This document shows, one piece after another, positions 35,009 to 48,105 of a stretch of DNA of 64,000 nucleotides (position 1 is its first letter; each line of letters begins with the position of its first letter). The DNA is from Echeneis naucrates (taxonomy: Eukaryota > Chordata > Actinopteri > Carangiformes > Echeneidae): assembly GCF_900963305.1 (NCBI RefSeq), contig NC_042529.1, positions 2,846,501-2,910,500 of the forward strand, written 5' to 3'. Made by a program: the position numbers and the translations under genes. The notes beneath the pieces were generated by a model. It was not told where the DNA came from. It saw nothing but the letters and a program-made list of their open reading frames with translations, and ran no database searches.

Positions 35009-37152
35009 ATGGCTGTACCGGGACCTCCCCTGCTCCTCCTGCTGCCGCTGCTGTTGAGCAAGGCCTCCCTGCCTGCAGCTGCATACACCTTCAACCCCGG
35101 ACGACAACCGCAGCACAAAGTCCTGCACCTGGGTGAGGACAAGCACACACACACAAACGCTGTGGCAGCAAACGTGGAGGCTGCTCTTTCATTGTCTTGG
35201 TCTCTGTCCTCCCAGACTGGCCTAAGGATTGTGGGATGGCTTATTTCAAGCCCAACATGGCGGAAAGGATCGTCTCTGGGAACGAGGCCAGGCCTCACTC
35301 CTGGCCCTGGCAAGTCTCCCTGCAGGTAAATTGTCAGTGTGCATCCCCGTGGTTCAGTTGTTAAACGATCTGGAGGCTTTGATTCAAAGACAATAAGCTT
35401 TTAACTGCATGAAAATTTCACACATATGAATCTGGTGGACACATTTAGCTGCTGAGCGTTTGAGGGATCAAATTCCCAGAGTGTCTTTAAATCAGATTAA
35501 TTTTGTATCAACAACTGTCTAAAACCACAAATATATAAATTCTCACATTTTGAATGTACATTTCTTTTCTGGGAATATTAAACTAAATAAAATCTAAAGC
35601 TATGATATTCTCAACCAGAATAGTTTGAATAATATTGGATTTCTGAGGCTGACATAGAAATCTGATATCAGCTAAACAGCTAAATAAAAATTAATAAATA
35701 TTTTACTATAAAAACAAAAAAATTCTTTTATTCTGCACTATGTAGATCATTTCATAGTTACATACTTTTTTAACTGTGGTTCTAAAAAAATAAAAATAAG
35801 CCACGGACTTGACTTTTATTTATTTTCTATATTTGAATGTGTTCACTATCATCAATATTAAGTTTAACTCACTGGAAGGATTAGAAAAATTAAACGCTGT
35901 GTTTTCAGAAAAGAAACTTTTTGCAGAACTTAAGTCTCTATAAAAGATGAGAAAAAACTAAAAATCCCTGAGGAACTTGTCTGGCTGTCTCTCGCAGGTT
36001 CGTCCCAGAGGGAGTAAACACTACATCCACGTCTGTGGAGGAACTCTGATCCACAAGAACTGGGTCCTTACTGCTGCTCACTGTTTCCAGAAGTAAGAAA
36101 CTCCATTAGAACAACTACAGCGTTAAAAAGTTTGATGGCACAATATGGGACTCTGACTCAACACCTCTTCGGGCCTTTCAGGGGTAAAGCCGAGGATGCT
36201 GGGAGCTGGAGGATTGTTCTGGGGAAGCACCAGCTGAAGCGTTCAGAGACAGCAGAGAGGACTTTCCCCGTGAAGAGGATCTACCGGCACGAGAACTTCC
36301 GTTATCCTGCTCACAGCGAGCTGGACTACGACATCGCCCTGGTGAAGGCCGCCACAGACATCCTCCCCTCCAACTTCATCCGCTACGCCTGCCTGCCGCG
36401 CAAGCAGACCAACCTCAAACCGGGTCACTACTGCTGGGTGACGGGCTGGGGAGACACCCGGGGTGAGTAGATACAGAAGATCAATACATATCTATGGATC
36501 AGAATTATTTGAATATTATGAGCAATTTAAATTTAACCATTTAACCATCAAATACTTTGATTTTCAAACTTTATAGAGCTATTTTTTTTTTACTTTGAGA
36601 ACTGGAACAGCACATCCTTTGTTCCAACTGTGCAACTCAAGAAATTAGATTTTCAGCTTTTTACGACCCAAAATTCAGACACCCAAGATGAAAACAGTAA
36701 CTTGACCGCTAAAGGATCTGATACAACATTTCAGGCGGAAAGGAGAACGTGTCTCTGGCAGAGGCCTTAAATCAGGCACGCCTTCCCATCATTGACTTCA
36801 AGACCTGCAGACAGAAGAAGTTCTGGGGCGACCGCGTCCGAGACTCCATGATCTGCGCCGGCTTCAGAGACACAGAGGATCCACCCGCAGCCTGCCAGGT
36901 AACAAGGACTGGATCCGCCACCACAGATACAAGTGTGGAAAACAAATTTTAACTCCCCTCCTCCTCCTCCAGGGTGACTCTGGGGGTCCTCTGCTGTGCC
37001 AGCTGGGCCAGGACCGCTGGGAGGTGCACGGCGTGGTGAGCTTCGGCCCCATCGGCTGCACTGTGGAGAACAAACCCAGCGTGTTCACCCGCACCGCCGC
37101 CTACATCCCCTGGATCGAGGCTACACGCATCAGGGACTTCTTCCTGCACTAA
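35009..37152 (+). CDS. Secreted chymotrypsin-fold serine protease (zgc:112285-like)
   Basis: Zymogen of family S1A. Exons: 35009-35132, 35216-35325, 35998-36092, 36182-36462, 36735-36898, 36973-37152; 317 aa. A Leu-rich signal peptide (about residues 1-25) is followed by a short propeptide with Cys47 and the activation site ERIVSG (cleavage after Arg59), then SWPWQVSLQ. The triad is complete: His106 (LTAAHC), Asp160 (DYDIAL) and Ser261 (GDSGGP). Cys47 presumably pairs with the YACLP cysteine, as in chymotrypsinogens. The S1-pocket position equivalent to chymotrypsin 189 is Ala255 (PPAACQGDSGG), so it is not a trypsin; the 226 equivalent is Ser. The sequence resembles what I recall of zebrafish zgc:112285, but the name was not checked. 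TATA box 42 bases upstream; poly(A) signal at 37436-37441. Substrate unknown. Confidence 0.88.
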
Positions 37153-38200
37153 GTGGACCACCTGACTCAGCTGACAGCGAACGCCGTGCGTCAAGACGTC
37201 TACAGATGAATCCAAACTATTTATCTTTTTCTACAAGTCTCACATCGGGAGTTCAGTTCTGTTCCACCATTTCTGGGGCTTTACACGATGGCCACTTGCA
37301 GTTGTAAATACATGTTCTGAATGTGCAATAATTGTCTTGTAACACACAATTTACAGTACACATTATGCACTGCTGTGACTCTGCACTGCACAGTTTATAC
37401 TGCTCATGATCTTTTACATCCAATCTACTTTGTGCAATAAAACTGGTAAAAAGCAAAAAAATGTAAAAATATATATATCTTTGAAGATTTCCATTTTTTA
37501 TTAGTTTATAATACAGCGGGTATTTTAAAATGGAGACACGTCAACAGTACACATTCCAGTACGATGACTTCCTGCACAGCTGCAGATACGCCTCAATAAA
37601 TTACAAGAATACAACCGCCCGTTAGACCTTGTTCTGTGTTTGCGTGTCTTGGTTGAAAATCTCTTTGCTCTTCTGCACCAGAAGAGTCTTTTAGTCCAAA
37701 ATCAGAACACATCTAGAGCAGCTCTACCCACGTCATGAGTCGACTTACAAATCGATATCAGTTTACTGAACCCAAATATTCTGGATTCTTTGGTTTCAAA
37801 ACTAAGCAGTGAAGACTAACAAGCCTCATATAAACGATGATAACACCTCTATGTAAACACAAGATGTTTTCATGACTGATCAGACCAGTGACAGGAACAT
37901 GAGGCAGAATAAAGACTGACGAAGGGAAAGGCGTTAAAGGATGCTCTCCGGCAGAATTTAGTCTGCATTTTTACAGCTTCTTTTTCAGACGCATCTTTTA
38001 ATACCCCAAATGCACCAAGGAAAAGTGAATTGGCTCGATGGGAATGAAGGGAAACCAACAAACTGGGGCCACCTCACACTTCCCTGGAGAGCACACTGCA
38101 TTTGACCAGAGTCTAATTCCTCTTAGCGCTGTGGTTAAAAGCTGCGTCCTGGAGAGAGATATTTGGCCCGAACATTGAAGCAGAATGTGTGGGAGGAAGG
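37153..38200. other. Tail-to-tail 3' UTRs of the protease and timm23
   Basis: The protease 3' UTR has AATAAA at 37436-37441 (+). The timm23 3' UTR (minus strand, from 38200 leftwards) has AATAAA at 37502-37497. The two signals are about 60 bases apart, so the two transcripts almost meet or overlap slightly. No other feature seen. Confidence 0.6.
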
Positions 38201-40566
38201 TTAGTAGAGCCTGGAGGACGAGGAGGAGGAGCCAGTGAGGTGGTCCCAGTTGTTGTAGAGAGCATAGGCACCAGACAAGGCTAACCCGACCAGACCTCCA
38301 CGGGCTACACCCTTTAATCCGCCTGTGAACACACAACAGTAACAGATGTGAAAGAAGTGAACGTGTAATAAACAGAAATACAAACCTCTGTCAGGACTGG
38401 CAGCACATTAACTCAATCAAGTAATTATTACTTTTTAATTCCATTCAAAGTTAGTCAGCTGAGCTGCTGGACTTTTAGGAGCTTTTCAATATTTCACTTA
38501 TTGAAAAATTATGTTTTAATAGTCACTCTTTTGAATGAGAAGTTGTATGTGGTGATATTTCAGGCAAGATAATGAATTAATTATGAAATCCAGATGTGTC
38601 TGATTAAAACACACGTGCAAACAGGCTGAAGTTAAAAATGAACACAGATTTGATTCATATGAACAGATCTACCTCCTGATTTAAAGAGCATCCCGGTTAA
38701 CGTCCCAGCAGCCACTGTGTTGATGTCATCTTCCGCTCCTCTGGCCTTCTCTATCGCCACGCCAAACACACTGTACAACAGCGCTACAATGGCAAAGACA
38801 AGTCAACAAATTATTACAAATGCAACAAAAGCTGCTTGATAAGTAATAAAGTATTTCAATTAGTGGATATGTTTTATGAGTATAATCTTCTGACTCACCA
38901 ACAGAGCCCAAAGAGTTGGCCCACGATGCACCCTGTCTGGTCACCATGTTAATAATCCTGAAAAGAGAAAGCACTTAGTGGACAGGTCTGGTCTGGTCTA
39001 GTCTCTGGCGGTGGTGGGGGCGGGGGTGGTGGTCCGGTCTCTGGTCTAATCTGTCTATGCCACCGTGACTTTTGAATTGAAAATCAATTTTGAATCGTAG
39101 CGCGAAAAATGGGAATCAAAGCAAATCGAATCTAAAGATAGTAAAAGATTCCCACCCCTCGATAATACAACTGAACTTTGTCTCCAAACTTACTGTACAT
39201 TACGAGGTTTGGACCAAGACATGTCTCTGGTCTCCTTCAGGCCCATCCTGAAACCGTTCACAGCTCCGAGAGCTGCTCCTGAAGCCCAGATAAAGAGAAA
39301 GAAAGGCTCAGTAAAAAAAAAAAAAAAACACTCTGCAGCTCCAGTTCAGATCATGATGGATGAGGTTGAGGTCTGGTGTCTCTGCAGTCTGGTCAAAACT
39401 GACAAAACTGTTTTTGTGGAAGGCCACTGTCATGTTTTTGTTTGCTTTAAATGCTGTTTATATTGAGTTTAAGTTAGTTCGCTTGGTGTCTCTATGGCCT
39501 TGTTTTCTTCTTGTTTGGACATGCAGGCTATTGTTTGTTATTCCAAAAATGTGGGAAAACCTTCTTAGGTGTAATTTATTTTCAGACAGAATGCAACCAA
39601 ACCAAGACAAACAGGAAAAGGACTTTGTGGGAACTTAGTGCTACCACAAAGCTGGAAGAAAATCGTTGTCTAAAGTTTCGTTGTGTGCTGCCAAAAGTTA
39701 AGCAAAACAAAAGGACTTTGTTCATAACATAAAAAAAAACCCAAAGCCAAATGGTACACAGTAACAACACGAACCAACAGCTCTACCACTCATTTTCAGC
39801 AGATGTATTGATTATATTTAGTTCAATTTTGATATACTTGAATTTCACTTGTATATTTCAGTTTTCTGATACTTTCTACTTGTACTCTGAGCTTGTTCTC
39901 CACCATATTTTAGGTGTAAATGTTGCAGGGTTTTTTCTTTTTTAATAAAATTGTGAAATCGTTAACAGGGCGACTCGTTTTCTGTGATCTTTTCCTTTTT
40001 GTTCATAGACTAATTAAGTCTATGAACAATAATTAAGCAGACTAATTAATGGATAACAACGAAGCTGAGTGCAGTGATGAATGTGTTTCTTACCTGTCAT
40101 ACAGGAGCCTCCAATAGTGAAGAAAGCCAGCTCAAACCTCCCTCTTGTTTTATTTGCTCCTGTAGGTAGAATGAACTCATCTGTGTCCTAAAAAAAACAG
40201 CAATATAAATATATAAATATATAAATAAAAGTTAGAGCTTCAAAAACATACTAAAATGCTGATTTACTGCTTTAAAAAATATTTTATGTCACCTGAATCA
40301 GGTATCGAGGGTCGACATTGAGGTAAGGTGACAGAGGACTCATTCCTGTCACTGAAATGAGATTGTTACACACATAAACCATCAAAAACCTTGTTTTCAT
40401 ACAGATGAATAATAATAATAATAATAATAATAATACGGTGTAACACAACATGACTCTTACACGGGACACCGGCCAGCTCCGTGTTGGAGTATTCAGGTGC
40501 ACCGCCGCCAAACAGGCCCCCCAGCCCGGCTTTGAGCCCCCCTGATCCCTGGGAGTTGTTGTCCAT
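38201..40566 (-). CDS. timm23: Mitochondrial import inner membrane translocase subunit Tim23
   Basis: Channel-forming core of the TIM23 presequence translocase in the mitochondrial inner membrane. Minus-strand exons: 40566-40461, 40351-40293, 40187-40094, 39278-39194, 38957-38899, 38783-38673, 38322-38201; they sum to 636 nt, 211 aa (human 209). The N-terminal intermembrane-space part has LKAGLGGLFGGGAPEYSNTE, then SPLSPYLNVDPRYLIQ and DEFILPTGANKTRGRFE, all Tim23 signatures. The Tim17/Tim23 domain has four hydrophobic segments with Gly-rich packing motifs (FFTIGGSCMTG, MVTRQGASWANSLGS, GLKGVARGGLVGL), ending in ALYNNWDHL and a Ser-rich tail. All junctions are GT-AG and keep phase. TTACGTCA (40896-40903) upstream is a CRE-like half site that may belong to its promoter. 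Confidence 0.95.
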
Positions 40567-42165
40567 GTTTATGAAGAAAGATCTGGAGGTTTCAGCCGAA
40601 GAAAACTGGAGGAACAGAAACAGGAACACACCACCTGCCGTGCCGGCCTGGCTAGCTAACGCTAAAGTTAGCTAATATCGGAACGCTCACAGTTAGAGAC
40701 GAACGGTCTGCTGGTTTCAGGATCCGACAACAGACTCTGTACTCACTCAGGTCCTGTATCTCCAGATTATTTTGTTTTTAAATCCACCCACAGTTTGTCT
40801 CAACAAATTAGATAAGTCGCCTTTTTCATCATCAAGTCTCTGACCTCCAGCAGCATGCTCTGCCGTAAAGCGACGACCGACGCTGTGCGGCGTCGTTACG
40901 TCATAAAAAGAAACAAAACAAAGAGGATAAAATACATAAATATGTCAAAGAAATCTAACAAATATCTTGATTTTTTTCGAAAAGTTGAATAGAATGTGAA
41001 AATATAAAAATAAATGGGGTTAGATAACGCGAGTGAGACTGTTGTTTTTACGACACACGAATTGACTTGGTATCTGTTCATTTCGCTTTAGGGCAAACCG
41101 GAAGCAGTAGACGGAGCTCCAACAGCTGATCTGGAAGCTGTTTCAGAAAAATACACAAAAAAGTACAAAACTGATTTAGTGATAAAGTAAATATACAAAC
41201 TGGTCCCTCAAAAATAATGCTGGTCTTCTGAAGGCTAAAGGTCGAAGCTAAACTTTACAGCTGATTCTGCTTCTAAACTGGTGTCAACGGTTTCTATGGT
41301 GATCTTACATTGCTTAATGGCAGTTAATGAATGTAAGACATTTTTATATTATTAATATTTTGTATTTATGCTAATTAATTTAAGTATTCTCTGTGCATAT
41401 TGTCTGTGGTTGCAATGAAATCTGATCACTCAGTTTCCAAACGCCGACTTCTGTTTTCTCACAGTCTGACAATGTGAAGTTTTTCGGTCCATCTGCAGAT
41501 CTGTGCTTCATCTCCATCTTCTGCTGGTTATCTGCTGCAGTTTCAGGCTGGATGTACTCAAACGCTGCACAGGGAGGCAGCAGAGAGCTGGTGGTGAAGA
41601 CAAGTCAAACTGCAGCAGGGTCTGACCTCTTAGAACTGGCGCTCCTCATTTTAATTAGGCCTGATTTAATTGCCTGATTTAGTCAAATCCGTTTCCCATG
41701 CAGTCAGGCTGGATGCTGGCGGAATTTACACTACACTGTTTGCATTAATCGAAGTGAGGAGGCAGAGCAAGGTTAAATAACTTCCATATGACACATACCA
41801 GGCCCTGAAATGTTCGATTTCCTCATCTCTCATTCCCACCGGGTGCTTACACGGGGATATGACAAGGCCACACACATGCACATGTTTGTGCACATTTATG
41901 CAGCTCAGCCATCTGCTGCCGGTCAAAGGGACAGAGGCACTGAAGGAATTTAGTGTGTTGAATTTCACGAATAACAGAGCATCTTATTTGGATTCTGCCA
42001 TTGTATGTGTGTATTCAGATGAGGCCAAGTGGAGCGATGAAGTTTGCCATTGTCGCCCAGTGTGGGTGTTTTCAGACTCTCTGGCATGATCTGTGAGTTA
42101 GTGTTCTCTGTGTTACTGCCCAGTGTGCCCACTGTCTTTCCCACAATGCCCCATTCAGCCCTGGG

Positions 42166-42167
<2 letters not shown>

Positions 42168-42211
<44 letters not shown>
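42168..42211 (+). repeat. (CT)n microsatellite
   Basis: About 22 uninterrupted CT units in pyrimidine-rich DNA. Confidence 0.9.
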
Positions 42212-42214
<3 letters not shown>

Positions 42215-42289
42215 CCCTCCCCCTTTCCCCACTCTCTCTGACTGATCTGCCACCCATTTTGTTCCTCTGGCTAGTCATCATCACCATCC

Positions 42290-42322
<33 letters not shown>

Positions 42323-42828
42323 TTGTTGGGCCACGAACCAAATTTTCAGTTGTGGGATAAAATTGCTGTGATGTCATCTTCGTCATCTTTTTCAGCAACT
42401 CTTGTTTTCATCCTTTCCCTCTGCTCCCTCTCTCCCTCTCTCTCTTTCTTTCTGTCTCTCTGAGCTCCTAAACACAAAAGACAGAGAGGCCACGACAGGA
42501 CCCCAGTGTATGCTGGTTGTCAAGGAGACAAGGAGACAGTGTTGGGTCTTTAAACTGCCTCAGAGGGGTGTGTGGAGTAAGGGGGAGTTGGCCTTATTTA
42601 CATGGGAAGAGGACTAGAGCGAGAGAGAGAGGGGTTTGAAATACAACTTTTTTGAGCCGTTTCCTTGCAGCTTATAGGACTCCGCTGTTATTTGACTAAA
42701 ATCATTCCGCTGCTCCTTGGTCATCAAATATTTACCAAGCAGAGGAAATCTGGAGTTTTTCATTATGTGCAGAATGCTGTGCATACATAGCAATGTAAAT
42801 CAACCTGTCTTTTCCTCTGGTTTTCTCC

Positions 42829-42865
<37 letters not shown>

Positions 42866-42868
42866 ACA
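42829..42868 (+). repeat. (CA)n microsatellite
   Basis: Near-perfect CA repeat with CG interruptions at its right end. Confidence 0.9.
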
Positions 42869-43925
42869 AACACACTTTGATTGTAAGTGCTGGGAGCTGT
42901 GGGCCCCAGTGCTGGCAATGGTGTGAGAGCTGACTGCAGAATACATTGCCAGATGCTTGAAGAGAGTTTCATTCCCAACTATGAGAACAAGAAAAAAAAA
43001 AAAAAACAGCTTGAAACTTGACTGAAAACAGGAAAAACAGAGGCAAGAGTACACACCCATCCAAACACACATGCACCACCACCCATCCCTATCCCCACAT
43101 TCTCTCCCTCTTGTTTCCTCTCCCTTGCTATCTCCACTCGGTGCTTCCACTCTGCTCCTTCCTGTCCAAAGGATTGTCAGCAGCGCTCACATTATGTCCT
43201 TTCTCTCTCTGTGATCAGGGGGCTGGGGTTGTGGCCACAGAGCAGGCTCAACTCCAAGCCTGAAGTTCAATATCACCCCTCAACTTCACAATGAAAGCAG
43301 GAAGGGCAGAGAGAGGACGAATGAGCCACCCACTGCTGCATTCACCACGGAAAACCCCCGTGTGAGTTAGTGAAACTTTAAATATGTGGTTTAAAAGGAA
43401 GTTTTACTTTCAACTTAAAGGCTAAATCACCCGCAGATAATTTTCTTTTAAAGAAACCCTTTTCTGTATAAGCTGTTCAATAAAAAGTTTTTAGAAAAAG
43501 TTAAATCAAAACAAATCTGGAAACCAGGACACATGTTGGTTATTAGCTGTCGGTTTTCAGAGACTTCAGGGACAGACTCTGATCCTGTGTAATATTTACT
43601 CTGCAGATGTTTGAGGGCGAGCTTACACAATCAATTTCCCTTCAATTCCCCACCCATCTAGTTCACCAAACCTGACCGACCCCCGTTATACATGCGCATG
43701 CCTCAGAGGAACCATGGTGAGCTGGGTGTTTTCGTCTCTCTTATTACACACATCAGTGTCTGCAATGTCCACTTAAAAAGCAGAGGAAGATGGAGGAAAA
43801 AGAAGGGGGCAGATAAAAAAAACAAAACAAACATGTTGGGGCCTTCTCCCTGCATTTTGTCTCAAGTATCTGCTGTTTTCTTTTCGTTCCTCTGGTGTCT
43901 AAGGAGTGTTTGGTGATTAGTATGC

Positions 43926-46900
43926 AGAAAGGAAGCTGATTTGCATAATTAAATGCTACAGAGAAAAAGCAACAAATTTTGTTAGTTTTACAACTATGAG
44001 TTTAATAGTGTACAAAGAGTTATTCCTTCTTTTGCTTTAAAAGTTCATTGTTCAACACAGATCGTTTTCTTTTCCTTTTTTTTTTAGACATGTGTATTTT
44101 TAAAAGGAATCCAAAGCAAAGACAGAAACCATTAAAGTAGTTAATAATCACAGAAGTGGTAACAGTTAGTAACCTGCACTTGGCACTGAAGAGTAGATTA
44201 ATGTTGTACTACACTGTTAATTGTCACACTTAAAAGTATACAAAAGGCACAGAAGGCAAGCAATGCTGATCTCAGAGGCGCAAGTTAATACAGAGAACAT
44301 CAGATTCCAGTTTTTCAGGACATTGAAAATGACTATAATGGCACATGAAGGGTAGTTATCACCAAATTATTCTCCGTAATAAGGCATAATATTCTTATTT
44401 GAAAAGGTAATTTAATGTTATTTTCATGTACAAAATAAAATAGAAAAATACAATATAAACTTGTTACAGATGTTACGACTCCATGATCTTGTTTGTTTTT
44501 TGTTTTTTTTTTAAAGGTCAAGGCATCAGCTGGTTTGCGTGTTTAAAAGTGTACCATGCCCTTTGAAAAGGCGGATACACGTTCAAAAATATGCTGTATG
44601 AATGGACGACTTTAGTCTCCAACAAAACAACCCAACAGAAAAACACACAAAGAAAAAACAGAACAAACAATAACACCGTTCTCTCGTGGCATCCAAAAAC
44701 CTCACATAAACATGTCAGACACTGTAGCTCCTGTACACTTCCAATTCAAATGAGCCACAGGTTTAATAGCAATAAAATCTGAATCAAGAAGAGTTGTGGA
44801 TGTAAAAGCTGTAAAATGACGACACATGCAGGCGTAATTAATCTGCATGAGCCCAAATAACATAATTTCATGCAGGGCACAAAGTCGTGGTGTAGTGATC
44901 AAAGATTTAGGTGTAACATTGTTCCATCGAGCTCAATAAATAAAGGCACTGTTGTTCAAGCTCATACAATACTGTAGTGTGGAAAAAAAAGGCAAAGGCA
45001 TCACTGTGTAAAAGTCCTCAAGAAGTGCAACCTTCCCTCTGGCATCAGTGTGTGTCTGTGCTGCAGAAGCTTGGCATTTATTCTCCACATGTCGACTGAG
45101 TAGCCCCACGCTTCACCTTTTAAGAAACACTCAGCGATATTTTTGGCATTTTGGGTTGCCATTTTTGATTTTTCCTTACTGAGCACCTGTCTCTTTATGG
45201 GGGGTAAAAAAAAAAAAAACGATTCAGTGTTGGCATTTTCCTCATCTGATCGACGGCGTTTTGTCGCCATCTTCAAAAATGGTTAACGCGGGAGAAAATA
45301 GTACACTTAAAAAATAATAATAAAGTGGCATTTAAACACATTATTGAAACCACACACTGGTGTTACATTGCAAAGGACGCATGTTAATATTATTTTAACA
45401 CCAATTATAACGTGTTAAAGTGAAATTAATCTGTGTTGGGCCGTAAAAGAAGCAATCCCTTTAAAAAGTGTCTGGAGGGGTTCCCACGTTAAATGTGAGG
45501 TGCCTGTTGAGGAAATGTACAACATATCTCTTTCTGCTGACTGTTCATGGAGGGTTTCATTATTATCAGTTACCATGTTGATTAATAGTCACTATTATTG
45601 CGTTGCATGAACTGAATGGGAAGGGTAGCTCAGAGAAACAGTTTGGCACAGCTAGGGAATAAGAGCCCTTCACCATTTTGGGAGCCGTCCTCAGTGAAGT
45701 CTACAGGTCATGGATGGAGATTACTGATACAGGTTGGGACCACGACGGTCGGATGGTGATCAGAGAATTCACAAACTGGCTTTGGAGTTTTGTAAAGAAG
45801 GCACATTCGGTAAAGTTTGGGTTAGGACATGGTGATGGGCGGGGTCCTGAGGTTTATTCCCATGATCGCTGTCGTCTGGTTGGTTGGTTAGACAGAAGCA
45901 GCCGGGTTGTTCCCATTCTGCTGGTCTCTGGTTGGCTGAGCTGGGGGAGTGGGCGGGGCCGTGGGCCAATGAGCACGCCAGCGGGCAGAGATGGGTGGGT
46001 CATCAGTGGGCGGAAATGTCAGAAGGTCAAGGGGGTCATGGGTTAGTTGCCGTGGCAGCTAGAGTTAGACGGACAGAGACGGACAGACATGGAAAGGAAA
46101 CAAAAAGGGCACATAGAAGGGGACATAAAAAGAAAAAAAGATAGAAGAGAGATTAGTGTCAGCTAGTGGCGTCAGGATGACAACAAGGCAGATCTACTGC
46201 AGTCTCACAGCACGAGGGGCATTACATAAGAGCTGCGCAGCACCTTCATGAGCCCGCCACGACCAGCCACAGCGGCTTACATCAACGGCCAGGTGTTGAC
46301 ATAAGGGACGGCCAGTTTTGCAACGCTCGCATGTGCTCATCAAAGTGCCTGCAGGGGTTAAGTTTTAGGAGTTACCCCTCCTGTTGCGTGACCGCTGCTA
46401 TAGTGACACTACTCATGCTAGCTGGGCTACGTCTAGCACAGACAGACAGTGAAACCATGGACAAAGAGGGAGACAGCATGGTTTCATGTGGGTGAGACAG
46501 TGACCTTTATGTCCAAAGAAAAGTGTCTGGGCCTCAGAAATACTTTCGCTTACTGACCGGTAGAGGTTTTGTTTAGCAGCAGGCATCAGATCTCAACAAT
46601 GATTAACTGATTATTATGGTTTGATATATTTGCTATGAAGTATTAGAAGAGCACTTAATGACTACAGTCAGCAAAGAGGCGCCATAAGAGACAGCGATGA
46701 GAGGTTAAGAGATGGTGATTTTAGAGGGACTTTAGAAACAATTTAACAATAGACAGACTAACTACAAGAATTTAGAGGCTTTGGTTTTCTTTAGAGATTT
46801 TTTTTTCAATAGTCATCTTTATTGCCTTTTAGTGTTTTTTTGTCCATCGTGTACATCAAGAGCACCACTGCTCACACACACACATATATTGTAGCTAGCT

Positions 46901-47681
46901 AGTCCATTTCTATTGCATAAAACAGTCACGAGGCCTGTGAATCGAGTAGGTCACCTCATCTTAAATACACAGAGTATAACACTGCCTTCATTGCCACCTT
47001 CGCGGTGACTAAAACAGTAGTAGCTACACACTTTGAATAAAGTTTGAAGTTTACATGGAGACACTTCATCTATAAAAAGCATACCATAAAAATAAAAATA
47101 AAAATTTACAAACTAAAAAAAAAGAAGAAGAAAAAAAAAAAAAAGAAACTGAAACAAAATTAACTACAAGTATATCCAAGCGATCTTGTTCCGTAAGCTT
47201 CATATAAGCACTTAAATCCTTAAAATCCCTATATACAAATTTATTTTGCAGCTAAATACATGGTAACAGCACCACTGTGGCTAGGAAACATATGAAAGAT
47301 GTAAACAGCCCCAATGATAAAGTCCAGTGGGCGACTGATAAGACCACAAACAACAGTATTTCATACAAAAGAGCTTGTAACACAGACTTCAGTAGTTATC
47401 ACACGCTGTGTTTTAGTAGTAACAACCAAAGATCATATTGAATTGGATGATCTTTAGAAAAAGAGAACCGCTGTTACTTTAAGTGTCACATAGTCATTGG
47501 GCACATCACAGGATTCAATTAATAATAATAATAATAATAGTAATAATAAAAATCATTTGTGGAACTCTACTGGAATGAAGTTGGGTATAAATAAATGTTC
47601 CCACACTATTTGTATGGTCAAAAGTAGTAAAGAGGAGATAAACAACAACAACAACAAAAAAAAAAAAGTTTCTGAGAGAGC

Positions 47682-47717
<36 letters not shown>

Positions 47718-48105
47718 CTCCAAATCCAGAGTCACAAGGACCGAGTCACATGAATGGAGCGGCCCATTCTAATTGAGAAGGTCCTGGCCTGTAAGCCGTC
47801 CAACAGGCGAGCAAAGAATAACCGCTGCAGCTGTCACCTCTAACATGGTTCCTCCTAGTCTGCTCACTTATTTCACCTTAACTGCAACAAATACTGTTTC
47901 ACAATTTAAACTAAAGCTGCTTCAGCCTGTGACCTTTTTCACCCGATATAGTTGCTTACTTTCTTTCTTTCTTTCTTTTTTTTTAAGGCATGCCATATTA
48001 CAGATACATTTAAACTGAAATTGGTCCAATGGTATGCATGCACGCACACTCACACACACACACGCACACACATACACATACACATTAAAGTGGCTGGTGA
48101 GCTAA
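43926..48105 (-). other. Probable long 3' UTR region of the quaking gene
   Basis: About 4 kb without any recognisable exon lies downstream of the QKI-5-type stop on the minus strand. Quaking mRNAs are known for long 3' UTRs. Candidate minus-strand poly(A) signals include AATAAA at 46823-46818 and an ATTAAA near 44000. Minus-strand ACTAAY sites, the core of the Quaking response element, occur at 43981-43986, 44165-44170, 46042-46047 and 46152-46157. The true 3' end cannot be fixed from sequence alone. (AAT)n and (GA)n runs sit at 47519-47540 and about 47685-47717. Confidence 0.4.

Larger units (their letters stand above)
40567..43925. other. timm23 upstream region and intergenic repeats
   Basis: No coding exon recognised. 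It holds a (CT)n run at about 42168-42211, a CCA/TCA trinucleotide run at about 42287-42322 and a (CA)n run at about 42829-42868. A segment at 41474-41676 is open on the + strand, but it has no family signature and no matching splice partners. Confidence 0.4.

Noticed and set aside
41474-41676. 67-codon + strand open frame beginning MKFFGPSADLCF
   Set aside because: No recognised family, no convincing exon partners, and the length is within chance for this DNA.
42072-42398. Open frame with long Arg-Glu and Met runs
   Set aside because: It is produced entirely by the (CT)n and trinucleotide microsatellites.
45678-46144. Overlapping + strand open frames of 86-122 codons
   Set aside because: No domain, no splice support, and the region lies antisense to the presumed quaking 3' UTR.
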